From positions 15,788,123 through 15,852,122 of the forward strand of contig OW121741.1 in assembly GCA_933228675.1 (NCBI GenBank): a DNA stretch of 64,000 bases, read 5' to 3'. Source of the stretch: Stomorhina lunata. Its lineage: Eukaryota > Arthropoda > Insecta > Diptera > Rhiniidae. Below the pieces are notes generated by a model. That model saw only the letters and a program-made list of their open reading frames with translations. It had not been told where the DNA came from and did not search any database. Positions 13,856-27,600 of this stretch are shown here, piece after piece. Each line of letters begins with the position of its first letter. The first letter of the stretch is position 1. The position numbers and the translations under genes were made by a program.

Positions 13856-15600
13856 GAAGATTTTTGAATGAAAACACAATGTTGCAAAAGATTTTTTGAA
13901 AAAAATAAAATGTTGCACGAAATATTCTATAGAAAATACAATGTTGCACTATATTTATTAAAGAAAATACAATGTTTCGTAGGATTTTATAAAAAAAAAC
14001 CTATGTTGCACAAGATTTTCTTACGAAGGAGCAATGTTGCGTAAGACTTTCTGCAGAAAAACCAACATTTTATAAGATTTTCTATAGAAAAAACAATGTT
14101 GCACAAGGTTTTCTAAATAAAATTCAATGTTCCATAACATAATCGAAAGAAAGTATAATCTTGTACAAGATTTCCCTTTGAAAATTAAGTTTCACATGAA
14201 ATTTTGGTACAAAATACAATGTTGCAAAGGTTTTTCTACAGAAAAAACAATGTTGAAAAAAAGTTTCTAAAGAAAATATAATGTTGCAGATAATTTTCTC
14301 AGAAAAATACAATGTTGCAAAAGATTTTCTGTAAAAAATAAAATGTTGCTAAAATTTTTTTTAATAAAATATGATGATTACAACAAGTCGGATAAGTGGT
14401 GGCTAAAAAGTTCTTCTAGCGGTTTAAAAATATTATGTTTCTTTGAAAAATATAATGTTGTTTATAATTTCAAAAATTAAGTTAAATGTTGCTGAGTATT
14501 TTAAATAGGAACTAAAATGTTGCTAAAGATTTTTCAACAAAATATAATTTTTTTGTATGTTTTTTTTAATGATTTAAACATTTTTTAATGTTTCTAAAGA
14601 TTTTCAAGATAAATCTCAATGTTGCTAAAGATTTTTTTTTAAATGATTTAAAAATTTTTATAATTTCGAAAATTAAACAAAATGTTGCTGAGTATTTTAA
14701 ATGGGAAATAAAATGTTGCTAAAGATTTTTTTAACAAAATAAATTTTTTTGGATAGTTTTTTTCAAAATTTCTCAATGTTGCTAAAGATTTTCCAGATAA
14801 ATCTCAATGTTGCTAAAGATTTTCTTTAAAATACTGTTTGATAAGTTATTTCACATTTGTTTGAATAGAAATGTTGACTATGCTTTTAGAATGGACATTT
14901 CAAGTCCATTTTACAATATACAATGTTGCTAAAGGTTTCAGAGAGAAAGTGTAATGTTGCTGAGTATTTTAAATAAGAGTTGAAAAGTTGCTTAAGATTT
15001 TCTTAACAAAATAAAATGTTTTGGGTGGTTTTTTAAAGAAAGTAAAAAGTTTTTAAATAATAAAATCTCAATGTTGCTAAAGGTTTCAGAGAGAAACTGT
15101 AATGTTGCTGAGTATTTAAATAAAAAATGAAATGTTGCTAAAGATTTTCTTCACAAAAATAAAGGTGTCATATGGTTTTTTAAAGAAAGTAAAAAGTTTT
15201 TGAATATTTTCTATAAAAATCTCAATGTTGCTAAAGGTTTCAGAGAGAAAGCGTAATGTTGTTGAGTATTTGAACTTAGAAATGAAATGTTTTTAAAGAT
15301 TTTCTTAACAAACAAAAATGTTTCGGATGATTTTTTAAAAAAAGTAAAAAGTTTTTAAAGATTTTCGATAAAAATCTCAATGTTGCTTAAGGTTTCGGAG
15401 AGAAAGAGTAATGTTGCTGAGTATTTTAAATAAGAATTGAAATGTTGCTTAAGATTTTCTCAATAAAAAACAATGTTTTCGGATTTTTTTTTAAAGAAAG
15501 TGAAAAGTTTGTAAGGATTTTCTATAGAAATCATAATGTTGCTGAAGATTTTATATAAAATTTTAAATGTTGCCAAAGATTTTCTTTGGAAAATTTGATG
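13856..15600 (+). repeat. 31 bp TGTTGC tandem array in intron B-C, fourth block with a 5-unit higher-order repeat
   Basis: Diverged units. From about 14921 to 15535 a composite block containing CTCAATGTTGCTAAAGGTTT, then CAGAGAGAAA, a TGTTGCTGAGTATTTTAAAT unit and an AAAGTAAAAAGTTT unit repeats four times. Starts at 15067, 15221 and 15376 give spacings of 154 and 155 bp, i.e. 5 x 31. Confidence 0.88.
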
Positions 15601-17455
15601 TAATTAATAAAGAATTTATAATATTTTCCTTAATATATTTTTATTATTTTATTAAATTTATTTTAAACATAATCTAAGGTGTTTTCAATGAAAATTATAT
15701 GTTTAAATTTAGAAAATTCAAAATAAATTGAACACATGTAGTGTTTTCGATGATAACTTCGTAAAACAATTTATAGTAATTATGGTTAATTAGATTAAAT
15801 ATTATTTGTATATTCTAGTGGTAATTATAATGTAATTTAGTTACCATGTCCTTTAGAAACATTTTTTTGTGCAGAAGGGAAAACAAAGTTTAAGCGAATA
15901 ATGATAAAAATCTAATTGTGGAAATAATAGTAATGGACAATTAAATGTTAATAATGGGATTGGAGGGAGCCAATAATTAGGGACAAAAAGAACAAGGAAT
16001 TAGCAATTTGATAAATATTTTTGATAAGTTATGACTTGATCTTTAATAGAATTTATGTTACTTAGGTTTTGAGTTAATTTAAAAAAGATTTAAGATTTTT
16101 TTTTTCTTAAATGCTATAAAAGTTATGTTTTCTTCTACATATCCTTGTATATCCTGTGCTTACATTTTTATATTATTAAATTATTTCTTTATGTTAAAAT
16201 GTATATTTTTTGTTTAACAATCTTTTGTTCAAACACAATTTTAATGGTTTTCCTTTTCTTCTTTCTCCAGGATACCTTTTGCCCACCTCCCGCCTTTACT
16301 TTTAGTCATCACAAAAATATGATAAACATTTTCTATTTTTTTTTTTCTTGAGCTTCCTTTATAACACTTCGTTTTTTATATCCTGTAAAAATATGAAATG
16401 AAAAATAACAAAAAGAAAAAAAATAGAAAAAAAAATAAGAATTCCTTAACATTGTTTTCCTTTTAAAGGCTCTGAATGTGTGCGAGTACATATTTTCACT
16501 TAAATATTTTTCTTTTGTGTAACATACGTACATTGAATGCCACATGCCACATATTTCTTTTCACATTTTTAGTGACATTAGGCACGTTTTACAACATCAT
16601 AAAATTATTACGATTATTTGCACCAAAACCAAGACCGACCCCACCTGTTTTAAAGCTTTTCCTTTTATCACACTAAAAAAGTAAATTTATACACAAAATG
16701 TTTATAAAAATATTTTTATATATTTAACTTGACTTAGGCTACACGGTTATGTTTGAATGACGTGTTATCTTGATTAATTTGCATATGAAATAATGCAACA
16801 TTTTCCTCACTACCAGCAAACAAGCAATACCCCTCCCCCCCCTAATCATCCTATTCCCACCTTCTTTTAGGGATTTGTTGAGAAAAAAACGGCCCATTTG
16901 TGGCATAAGCCAGTTTTAACGATAATCAAATGTTATGTCCTTAAAAACTCAACACACAAAAAAAGTACTTTAATAAACACTAAATATACAAATAATAAAA
17001 TAAAACCCACAAACTCATTTGAATGTTCATTTTAATTTCATTTCAGTTTTCCTAAACTTTGCTCCTCTTTTGACAAATTTTTTTTGTGTAATAAACTTTT
17101 TATTTTTTGTCAAGGTAAAAAACAGAAACATTTCCAAACAAACCTTGTTGTTATAATTATTGTGTTAAATTATTCTAAAGAGCCACATTTTTTTTCTGTC
17201 ATGTCATCTCTTGAAGGAGTTTATAGTCTGGCTATTATTAACATGTAGTGTCATTAATGGAAGGTTTTTGTTTGTTAATAATTTTGTATTACCTTGTTTT
17301 TTCATTTGAAAAAGTCAACATTTCAAGTTGTTATTAAAATGATATTTGTTTTTTTAGTGTTTGCTTATGTACTTTCAAAAAAGTTGGATAATAAAGAAGA
17401 AGGATACTTAGGAAATTTGCTTAAATATAGTTAAAACAACAGAAAGATATGTCAG
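15601..17455. other. Intron B-C, non-repetitive spacer at the orientation switch
   Basis: AT-rich spacer between the + oriented blocks and the inverted block. It contains simple-sequence runs (A/T homopolymers, a C-run at 16831-16842). The short open frames at 16145-16676 lie on both strands and have no support as genes. Confidence 0.55.
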
Positions 17456-20400
17456 ATAATAAATTTTTTGCAAAAATCCTTTGCAACATCATTATTTTAC
17501 AAATAAAACATTAAGCAACATTTAATTCCATACATAAAATATTTAGCAACATTATATTTCTAACAAAAAACCTTTGGCAACATCATTTCTTAGCAAGGAA
17601 AAAGCTTGGCAACATTATGAAAATATTCCAAAAAATTATATTTTCTTTAAAAAACCACAAAAAACATTCAGCAACATTTTATTTGAAACAAAAAACCTTA
17701 TGCAACATTATGCTTTATAAAGAAAAGGCTTGGCAACATTATTCAAATTGTCGGAAATATTAATTTCTCCATAAAGAGTAACAAAACACTTTCAGCAACA
17801 TTGTTTTTAATCAAAAATCCATTTGATATTGGCAACATTCTGAACTTATTCGGAAATATTATAGTTTCTTTAAAAACTTATAAAAAAACACTCAGCAACA
17901 TTATATTTCAAACAAAAAACCCTCTGCAACATTATTTTTTATAAAGAAAATGCTTGGCAACATTATGAAAAAATACGTTAACTTTATATTTTCTAGAAAA
18001 AGTAAAAAAAAGGTAAAAAGCAACATTATATTTTTACCAAAAACAATTTCGCAGCATTATTCTTTAGGCTTTATAAAGAAAGGGCTTGGCAACATTAAGC
18101 AAATAGTCGGAAACATTATATTTTTCATAAAGAGTAACAAAATACTTTTAGCAACAATATTTTTTTTTTTATTAAAAAACCTTCTGCAACATTATGATTT
18201 AAGAGGAAAATGCTTGGCAACATTATAAAAATATTCGGAAGTTATTCATAGTTAGAAAAATATTCAAAGTTTCTATAAAAACCTACAAAAACTACTCAGC
18301 AACTCTATATTTTTAACAAAAACCACTCTGCAACATTATTTTTTATACAGAAAATGCTTGGCAACATTATGAAAATATACGGTAACATTATATTTTCTAT
18401 CAAAAGTAACCAGAAACTTTCAGAAGCATTAAGTTTTCAACAAAAACCCTACTGCCAAACAAAATGCTTGGCAACATTATGGAAATATTCGAAAACATTA
18501 TGTTTTCTTTACACATCAACAAAAAATATTCTGCAACATTATATTTTTAACCAAAATGCATGAGCAACATTGTACTTTAAAAAGAAATATCTTAGCAACA
18601 TTATGTAAATATTTTAAAACAGTTTATTTTACAAAAAACTAACAAAAATACCTTAGGCAATATTATATTGTTAAAAATAAACACTTCTGCAACATTGTTC
18701 TTTATAAACTAAATGCTTTGCAACATTATCAAAATATTCGAAAACACAAAGAATTCATGTGCAACATTATAAAAAAAAATTAATGTGCAACCTTATATTT
18801 TCAGCAAACAAAATTCTTCAGCAACATTATATTTCTAACTAATACTTGTCTGTAACATTATGCCTTAGCAAGAAAATGCTCTGAAACATTACAAAGTATA
18901 TAGGAAATATTTGGAAACATTATAATTTTTATAAAAACTACTCAGCAACATTTTATTTTCTCTAAAAAATATACCGCAACATTACATTTTAGATATGAAA
19001 TTTCCTTGAACATTATATTTTATACAAAAAAGCAAGGCTTATTGTTATCCAAAAACCGTCAGCAATATTATGCTTTATAAAGAAAATGCCTTGTATAAAA
19101 AATATTCGAAAACATTATAATTCCTCGAAAAACTACTCAGCAACATTTTGTTTTCTATCAAAAACTATGCAGCAACATTACGTTTTCGACATGAAATTTC
19201 CTTTAACATTATATTACATACAAAAAACCTATAGCAACATTATATTTGTATCAAGAAACCGTCAGCAACTTTATGTTTTGTGAAAAAAAATGGTTTGCAA
19301 TATTTTGCTTTCTTTAAAAAATATGCAGCAACGTTATGAAATTTCCTTAAACATTATATTCCATACAAAAAACCCATAGCAACATTATATTTTTATCCAA
19401 AAACCGTCAGCAACCTTATGCTTTAAAAAGAAAATGCCTTGCAATATTTCAAAGTGTATAGAAAATGATCGAAAACATTGTAATTTCCAAAACTACTCAG
19501 CAATATTTTGTTTTCTTTGTTAAATAGGCAGCAATATTACATTTTCGATATGAAATTTCCTTAGACATTATATTTTATACAAAACATCTATAGCAACATT
19601 ATATTTTGATCTAAAAATTCCCAGCAACATTATGCTTTATAAAGAATATGCCTTGAAATATTTCATAGTGTACAGAAAATATTCGAAAACGTTATAATTT
19701 CTACAAAAACTATTCAGCGACATTTTTCTTTCTATATAAAAAATGTAGCAACATTACATTTTCGATAAAAAATTTCCTTAAACATTACATTCCATACAAA
19801 AAACCTATAGCAACATTATATTTTTATCCAAAAGCCGCATTGCAACATTCCATAGTGTGCAAAAAATATTCGAAAACATTATAATTTCTACCCAGAAACA
19901 TTTCTTTTTCTATTAAGATATGTGGCAACATTACATTTTTGATTTGAAATATCCAAAAACATAATATTTTTAACCAAAAACCATCTGCAACATTTTGCTT
20001 AATAAAGAAAATTCTTTGCAACATAACGCAGAACAATGTCGATATTCGATAATCGTATAATTTCTATAAAAAGTACTTGACAACATTTAAATTTCTAAAA
20101 ATTCTTCCGCAACATTAAATATTCGAAAAGAAATTACCTTAGACATTGAAGTTTCAACAAAAATTATAGGAAATATTATAATTTTAAACAAAATTCATCC
20201 GCAACATTATGCTTTATGCTAAGAACCTGTAGCAACATTATTTATTGAACAAAAAACCTTCTGAAACATTAAAAATTGTAAAGCAAATGCTTGCTAGCAT
20301 GTTGAAATTTAAAAAAAATATCCAGAAACATTAATTATCATTAAAAAATATTCGGCAACATTGTATTTTTAATAAAAAATCACTCGCAACATTTTCTTTT

Positions 20401-21430
20401 CTATAGAACATCTTCCGCAACATTGTATTTTCTGAAGCAAATCATTCACAACATTCGATTTTTTATAGATAATCTGGTGTAACAATGTTTTTTTTTTGAG
20501 AAAATCTTGCGCAACATTTTATATCTATAGCAAGTCTTCTGCAACAGTGTACTTTCTATGTAAAATATTCTACAATATTGCATTTTCTTTGGAAAATCTT
20601 ATGCAACATTATATTTTCTGAAGCAAATCATTCGCAACATTCGATTTTTTATAGATAATCTGGTGTAACAATGTTTTTTTTCATAGAAAATCTTATGCAA
20701 CATTGGGTTTTCTCTTGCAAATATTGTGCAACATTTTCATTTCTATAGAAAACCTTGTGCAACATTGTATTTTCAACAGACAATTTTGTTTAACATTACA
20801 TTTTTTACAGAAAATCTCCTGCAACATTATATTTTTGATAAAAAATCACTCGTAACTTTTTATTTTCTATAGAACATCTTCCGCAACATTGTATTTTCTG
20901 AAGCAAATCATTCGCAACATTCGATTTTTTTATAGATAATCTGGTGTAACAATGTTTGTTTTTTTTTTTTTTTTGAGAAAATCTTGCGCAACATTTTATA
21001 TCTATTGAAAATCTTCTGCAACAGTGTACCTTCTATATAAAATATTCTGCAACATTGCATTTTCATTGGAAAATCTTATGCAACATTGTATTTTCTCTAA
21101 AAAATCTTGTGCAAGGGAAAATCTTATGCAACATTGACTTTTTTATAGAAAATCTTTGCAACATTTTCCTTTTCCAAAAAATCTTATGCAACATTGTTTT
21201 TTCGTAGAAAATCTTGTGCAACATCGTATTTGCTAAAGAAAATCTTGTTCAACACTTTATTTTCTTTAGAAAATCATGTGCAACATTTTATTTTCTTTAG
21301 AAAATCTTGTACAACATTTTATTTTCTATATAAAACTAGTGCAACATTTTATTGTCAATAGAAAATCTTTGTCAACATTTTATTTTTATAAAAAATCTTC
21401 GTTAATATTTTACTTTTCTCTTTCCCTGAA
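17456..21430 (-). repeat. 31 bp TGTTGC tandem array, inverted block
   Basis: About 125 units in the opposite orientation: GCAACATTATATTTT and CTATAGAAAATCTT replace the forward reading. Two halves are visible. 17460-20400 carries more diverged CTTGGCAACATTATGAAAAT composites; 20400-21430 carries cleaner GCAACATTGTATTTTCTATA units. A composite including AATCATTCGCAACATTCGAT and AATCTGGTGTAACAATG recurs near 20435, 20628 and 20907. Confidence 0.9.
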
Positions 21431-22412
21431 CTTTTCAACTTGCCACCTTTTTCCTACATGCCTCCAAATGTAAACATTTACATATTTAAGTAGTATATAA
21501 ATTCCTTTTGTATTCATATCCTTCATACCCAGGACAATTGCATGCAAAGTGTTATAATATGGCGCCATTTAGTTTTATTACAAAAAGGTTGTTGTTTTAT
21601 ATATCAAACAAACAACAGCAGCAACAAAAGAAAAATAATGTATAATAAAATGTAAGGTTAACATGAAAAATTAGGTAGATCTTTCAAACGACATTGGCGG
21701 CAGGTTATTGTCTGATTTAATGTCTGCACGCAATATTCATAAACAAAATATTCGCTTGCAAATAAAAGTAGGGGAAACCTTTAAAGGTTCTTTGTAGTTT
21801 TGTGAAATAAAATAGTTTAAAGTTTTGAGTAGAAAAAAGAAATTGAAAATGTTTTTATTAGAAAATCTATAGGAAAGCTTAAAGTTGAACATAGGAGATT
21901 GTAGATTTGCTCGATAAGTCTTGGAAACATTTCAAATTGATTTAATTAACATTTTATTGAGACCAAATTAAAAAATATGTAACAAAAAATTTTAGTTATT
22001 AAGGAAATTATTGTCAGTTTTTCCTCTTTTATGGCCTTTAATTGCTATAATTAAGTCTTTAGAACAATTGACATATGTGTTTTTGTATTACATATGTTAG
22101 TTTCTGTTAATTATTCTATTTTCTAATATTTCCTTGTAGTCTTCTTTGTAATCGTGTCCTTTTAAATCGATTATACACATGTACTATATGGCTAATTTTG
22201 TACCTTAATTATACTTAATTATAGGGAAATTTTACCATGGCACACTTTTTTTCGTTGTTGCGGACACATATTTCTGTGGCCAACAAATGACACAAAATGG
22301 TTAACCACAAAAACTTGAAAAATTTACAGGGAAAAACTAAATTATTACAGGTTAAAAACTGTGGTTAAAGAGGACAATAATTAAAAAGAGTTTAGGTTAG
22401 GGAATATTTCGA
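21431..22412. other. Intron B-C, non-repetitive spacer
   Basis: AT-rich spacer between oppositely oriented blocks. A CAACAGCAGCAACAAAAG run at about 21611 is simple sequence. No gene is supported. Confidence 0.55.
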
Positions 22413-24350
22413 AATGTGAGCAACATTTTCCTGTATACATTTTTTTATTAAGAAATTCTTACTATTGGAAAGCAGATGTTGCAAACATTTTTTATGAGCA
22501 ACTTCTTGCTATCATTCATTATGAAACATTTTGTTATGTTATGCAACATAAGATTTTTACTTATCTTGTGTTGTCTAGCATTTTTCTATGAAAATCTTAT
22601 GTTGCAGAACATTTTCTTATGAAACATTTTTTAAAGAAAGTTTTATGTCACGGATAATTTTCTATAAATATCTTATGTTAATTATGTTTATTTCCTATAT
22701 AAAACCATATGTTGCAAGGCATTTTCGAAAGAAGTACTAAGTTGCAAAACATTTTCTAGGAAATTTTATGTTGCGAATCATTTATTTTATTAAAGCCTGT
22801 GTTGCGGGTTATTTTCTATGTAAAGTCGTATGTTGCGAGCATTTTCGAAAGAAAATACTATGTTGCAAAACATTTTTGATAGAAAATCTTATGCTGCAAG
22901 ATCTTATTTGTAGAAAATTTTATGTTGCGAATCATTTTTTTTTATAAAACCCTGTGTTGCAAAACATTTTCTATAGAGAATGTTATGTTGCAAGACCTTT
23001 TCTATATGAACTCTTATGTTGTGAAACATTTTAAATGTGAAATATTATGTTGCAGAACCGTTTTTATAGAAAATCTGATGTTGCAGATTTTTCTTCATAT
23101 AAAAACATATGTTGTTGCGGTTCTTGGCAAAAAAAAACATGTTGCAAAGCTTTTTCTATGAAAAATCTTATGTTGCAAGATCTTGTTCATAGGAAATTTT
23201 ATGTTGCGAATTATTTTCTTTACAAAATCGAGTGTTGCAGGTTATTTTCTATATAAAGCCATATGTTGCCAGACATTCTCGAAAGAAAATACTATGTTGT
23301 AAAACATTTTCTATAAAAAATCATATGTCTCAAGATCTTGTTTAGAGATAACTTTATGCTGCATATCATATTCATTGTAAAATCCTGTGTTGCAGGATAT
23401 TTTCTATAGAAAATCTTATGTTGGAAGACCTTTTCTATATAAACTCTTATGTTACGAAATATCTTAAATGTGAAATATTATGTTGTAAAACATTTCCTAT
23501 AGAAAATCTGATGTTGCAGATCTTTTTCCATATAAAAACATATGTTGCTGGGAGTTTTTAGCAAAAAAAGACATGTTGCAAAGAGTTTTCTATGAAAAAT
23601 CTGATGTTGCAAAAACTTGTTCATAGGAAATTTTATGTTGCGAATAATTTTTTTTATAAAAGCCTATGTTGCGGGTTATTTTTTATATAAAGCCATATGT
23701 TGCGAGACATTCTCAAAAGAAAATACTATGTTGCAAAATATTTTCTATAAAAATTCTGATGTTTCAAGATCTTGTTTAAAGAAAACTTTATGCTGCAAAT
23801 CATTTTCTTTATAAAATCCTGTGTTGCAGGACATTTTCTATAGAAAATATTATGTTGCGAGACCTTTTCAATATGAACTCTTATGTTGCGAAACATGTTA
23901 AATGTGAAATATTATGTTGCAAAACATTCTTTACAGAAAATCTGATGTTGCATATCTTTCTCCATATAAAAACATATGTTGCTGGGAGTTTTTGGCAAAA
24001 AAAAAACATGTTGCAAAGCGTTTTCTATGGAAAATCTTATGTTGCAAAACATTTTCTACAGAAAATCCGATGTTGCAGGTCTTTTTGTATATAAAAACAT
24101 ATGTTGTTGGCACTTTTTGGAAAAAAAAAAATTATATTGTAAACAAAGCGTTTTCTATAGAAAATCTTTTCTATAGGAAAGCCAATGTTGCAAATTTGTT
24201 TCTCTTGAAAATCTCATGTTGCTATGTATTTTTTAGGAAAAAATCATTTGTTGCAAAACAAATTATATGAAAAAAGCTAGATATTTTCTGTAAAAAATTT
24301 TATGTTGCTAAGCATTTTCCTTAAAAAATCATAAGTTATTTAAAAATTTC
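22413..24350 (+). repeat. 31 bp TGTTGC tandem array, forward block with a 14-unit higher-order repeat
   Basis: Subfamily in which TTATGTTGCAAAACATTTTC and CTATAGAAAATC make the unit. A long composite repeats: CTCTTATGTT followed by AAATGTGAAATATTATGTTG occurs at 23011, 23444 and 23878. The spacings of 433 and 434 bp equal 14 x 31. Each copy also holds a TTGGCAAAAAA unit and a CCATATAAAAACATATGTTG unit in the same order. Confidence 0.9.
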
Positions 24351-25104
24351 CTTATGAAATTTGATGATTTATTAAAAGATATTCACCCTTTTCTAAAAGT
24401 GACTCATTTTAAGTCTTTTGTTTACAATAAATTTCCAATTAAATTAATTTCACAAAAAAAAAAAAAAATCACTTTAAATAAATTTCTAATGACATTGAAA
24501 TATTTTTCGTAAATATTCCCCCTTTTTTTAAGAACGTCAAAAAATGTTCAAGTTATATTAATATTATTAGGAAATATGATACTAAAACTCATTGTTTTAA
24601 AAGGATGTGTTTATAATAAATGTTTAGTTGTTAAAGAAAAACACTTAAATCTACATAAATAGAACAAATATCATAAAAAAAAACAAAAATACATAAAACA
24701 TTATTTCAGTTTTAAAAAAGAACTGCGCCTTTAAAACGGAAAAAATCGCTCTAACCCACAACATCATTATCATCAATATGAATGTCATTATAAATGCAGT
24801 TTGTTAGTCGTTTATCTTTGTCACTGCAGAACAAAAAGCAAAAAAATAACTAAAAAAATAAAAGTCCTCTGAAAGAAATTAAATACTTTTTCCAAACATT
24901 TTACATAAATTGTTAGTCATATGTTGAGGAAACATATGTTTAGATATGTAATTTTTCTATTTAGGTCTCAAATTACCATAACTTTGCTTGAGTGCTGTTC
25001 AGTCGCAAAGCAATTTGTTCGGAAACAAAATCAAAATAAATTTTATAGTTTTTAATTTGAAACTTTTTTATTCAATTTCTTGTTTTTTATTTTTTTCTTT
25101 CCAG
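24351..25104. other. End of intron B-C with the exon C acceptor
   Basis: Non-repetitive AT-rich sequence ending in TTTTTTCTTTCCAG. Nothing else is recognised. Confidence 0.65.
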
Positions 25105-25284
25105 AGGGCATTGTTTCCTACAGCATACCCAAGGGAGTTCAGCGTGGCATGGAAGTTGATTTATCGGATAAAACATATGATGGCTATGAGCAAGGTGATC
25201 GTTATGTCGAGGGCTTGGGACAGTTGGTTGATGGCCAGAAGGGCAAGGATAATTTCCGCACGGATATACATGGGTTTGGTAAAG
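25105..25284 (+). CDS. DDR-like gene, exon C: start of the discoidin-like domain
   Basis: The exon encodes residues 127 (shared) to 186. IVSYSIPKG, DKTYDGY and YVEGLGQLVDGQKG are strongly diagnostic of DDRs: human DDR1 has LLSYTAPVG, DSTYDGH and YGGLGQLADG at the same places. This begins the discoidin-like (DS-like) domain directly after the F5/8C domain. The exon sits alone between a repeat-filled intron of about 18.8 kb and one of about 8.6 kb. The acceptor is TTTCTTTCCAG at 25104 and the donor is AAAG|GTAAGT after 25284. Both junctions are phase 1, so the exon is exactly 180 bp and could be skipped without shifting frame. Confidence 0.94.
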
Positions 25285-25359
25285 GTAAGTCAAGCTTAGA
25301 TTTCAGATTGTTTTATAACTTTGTGTATAAATAAAAGTTTTAATACAAAACTGAATGTT

Positions 25360-27600
25360 TTTTTCTAACAAAAACCATATGTTGCTCAAAGTTTTTATAG
25401 ATAATCTTGTGTTGCGGATCATTTTCCATAGAATATCTGATGTTGCAGAACATTTTATAAGGAGAAACCTATGTTGCAGAAAGTTTTCTATAAAAAAATC
25501 TTATGTTGCAATAAAATTTCTATAGAAAATCTTATGTTGCAGAAAATTTTCTTTAGTTAAACATATGTTGCACAACATTTTCTAAAGTAAATCCTATGTT
25601 GCAGAGCATTTTCTTCAGAAAATCTTATGTTACATAACATTTTCTTTAGTTTAACATATGTTGCATAACAGCTTTCAAAGTAAATCTTATGTTGCAAAAC
25701 ATTTTCATTAGAAAATTTTATGTTGCAGAACATTTTTCATAGATAATCATATGTTGCAGAATTTTATCTACTAAAAATATTATGTTGCAGAAAATTTTCC
25801 ATAGAAAAAGAAAAGTTGCAGAACATTTTTTATAGAAAAAAGTATGTTGATGTATATTTTCTAAAGAAAATTGTATGTTGCGGCTCATTTTCTATAAAAA
25901 ATTTAATGTGCAGAAAATTTTCTATGAAAAATATTTTGTTGCAGAACATTTGTCATACAAATGAAATGTTGCAGGTCATTTTTCATAAAAACTATATTCT
26001 GGCAGAACATTCGCCATAGAGAACAGAACATTTTAAATAAAAAATAAAATATTGCAGAACATATTATCTAGAAAATCTTATGTTGCAGAACATTTTTCAT
26101 AAAAACAAGTATGGTTTTTAAAGAGAATTTTATGTTGCGGAGCATTTTCTAAAGACAATCTAATGTTGCAGGATATTTTAAATGAAAAATTTTTGTTGTA
26201 GAACATTTGTTATAGAAATCTAATATTGAAGGACATTTTCAATAGATAATCAAATGTTGCAGAACATTTTATCTAGAAAATGTTATGTTGCAGAATATTT
26301 GCCATCGAAAAAGTATGTTGATGTATATTTTCTAAAGAAAATGTTATGTTGCAGAACATTTTCTATAGAAAATCAAATGTTGCAAAAAATATTTTCTAGA
26401 AAATTTTATGTTGCGAAATATTTTTTATTGAAAACAGTACGTTGATGTATATTTTCTAAAAAAAAAATTATGTTGCAAAACATTTTCTAAAAAAAATTAA
26501 TGTTGCATAAAATTTTTTATGAAAACTATTTTGTTTCAGGACGTTTTTTAATGAAAACTATTTTGTTGCAGAACATTTGTCATAGAAAATCTTATGTTGT
26601 AAAACATTTGTCTTAGAAAAAGTTAAGTTAATGTGCATTTTTTGAAGAAAATATTATGTTGCAAAACATTTCATATAGAAATTCTAATGTTGCAGAACAT
26701 TTCCTATGAAAACTATTTTGTTGCAGAACATTAGCATAGAAAACTAGGGCATATTATTTAAAAACTATTTTGTTAAGGCGCATATGTCAGCGAAAATCTT
26801 ATATAACAGAATATTTTCAATAGAAAATCAAATGTTGCCAAACATATTATCTAGAAAAATTTATGTTGCAGAACATTTTCTATACAAAATCAAATGTTGC
26901 AAGGACATTTGCTATGAAAACTATTTTGTTGTAGAACATTTGTGTACAGAATATTTTCAATAGAAAACCAAATGTTGCCGAACATATTATCTAGAAAACC
27001 TTATGTTGCAGAACATTTTTCATAGAAAAATGTATGTTGATATATATTTTCTATAAAAAATCGTATGTTGCACAACATTTTCTGTGGAAAATATAATGTT
27101 GCAGAACATTTTCTATGAAAACTAAACTAAAAGTCCTATGTTGCAGAACATTTTCTATATAAAGTCATATGTTGCAGTATATTTTCTATTGAAATTCTTA
27201 TGTTGCAAAATAATATTTATTAAAAATCTTATGTTGCAGAACATTTTAAGGAAAAAATATTGTGATTCAGAAAATTTTACATAGAAAAAATTATGTTGCA
27301 GAACTTTTTTTTTATGTTTTTTTTTTAAATTTAAGTTTTTAAATTTTCTACAGAAAAACCAATGCTTCGTCTAATTTGTACAAAATATCTTATATTGCAG
27401 AAAAAAAAACTTATGTTGTGGACTATTTTCTCTGAAAAAATTAATGTTGCAGAATATTATTTTCCAAAATATCTAATGTTGCGCTCTGTTTTCCAAAGAA
27501 AATATTATGTTGCCAAACGTATTCTAGAAAAAATATAATGTTGCGAAACATACTTTATGTTTTTTTAAATGTTGCGCAACATATTTTATAATAAAAATTT
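25360..27600 (+). repeat. 31 bp TGTTGC tandem array in intron C-D
   Basis: The subfamily seen before exon C continues 75 bp after it: TTATGTTGCAGAACATTTTC with TATAGAAAATC, about 72 units. A distinct unit containing GTATGTTGATGTATATTTTC recurs at about 25842 and 26309, roughly 467 bp apart (close to 15 x 31), with related copies further on. The same subfamily on both sides of an unrelated exon implies the array predates, or spread across, the exon. Confidence 0.9.

Noticed and set aside
23914..24270. 118-codon + strand frame rich in MLQNIFYRKS-like repeats
   Set aside because: Same array artefact. The frame ends and shifts with unit variants rather than with any gene boundary.
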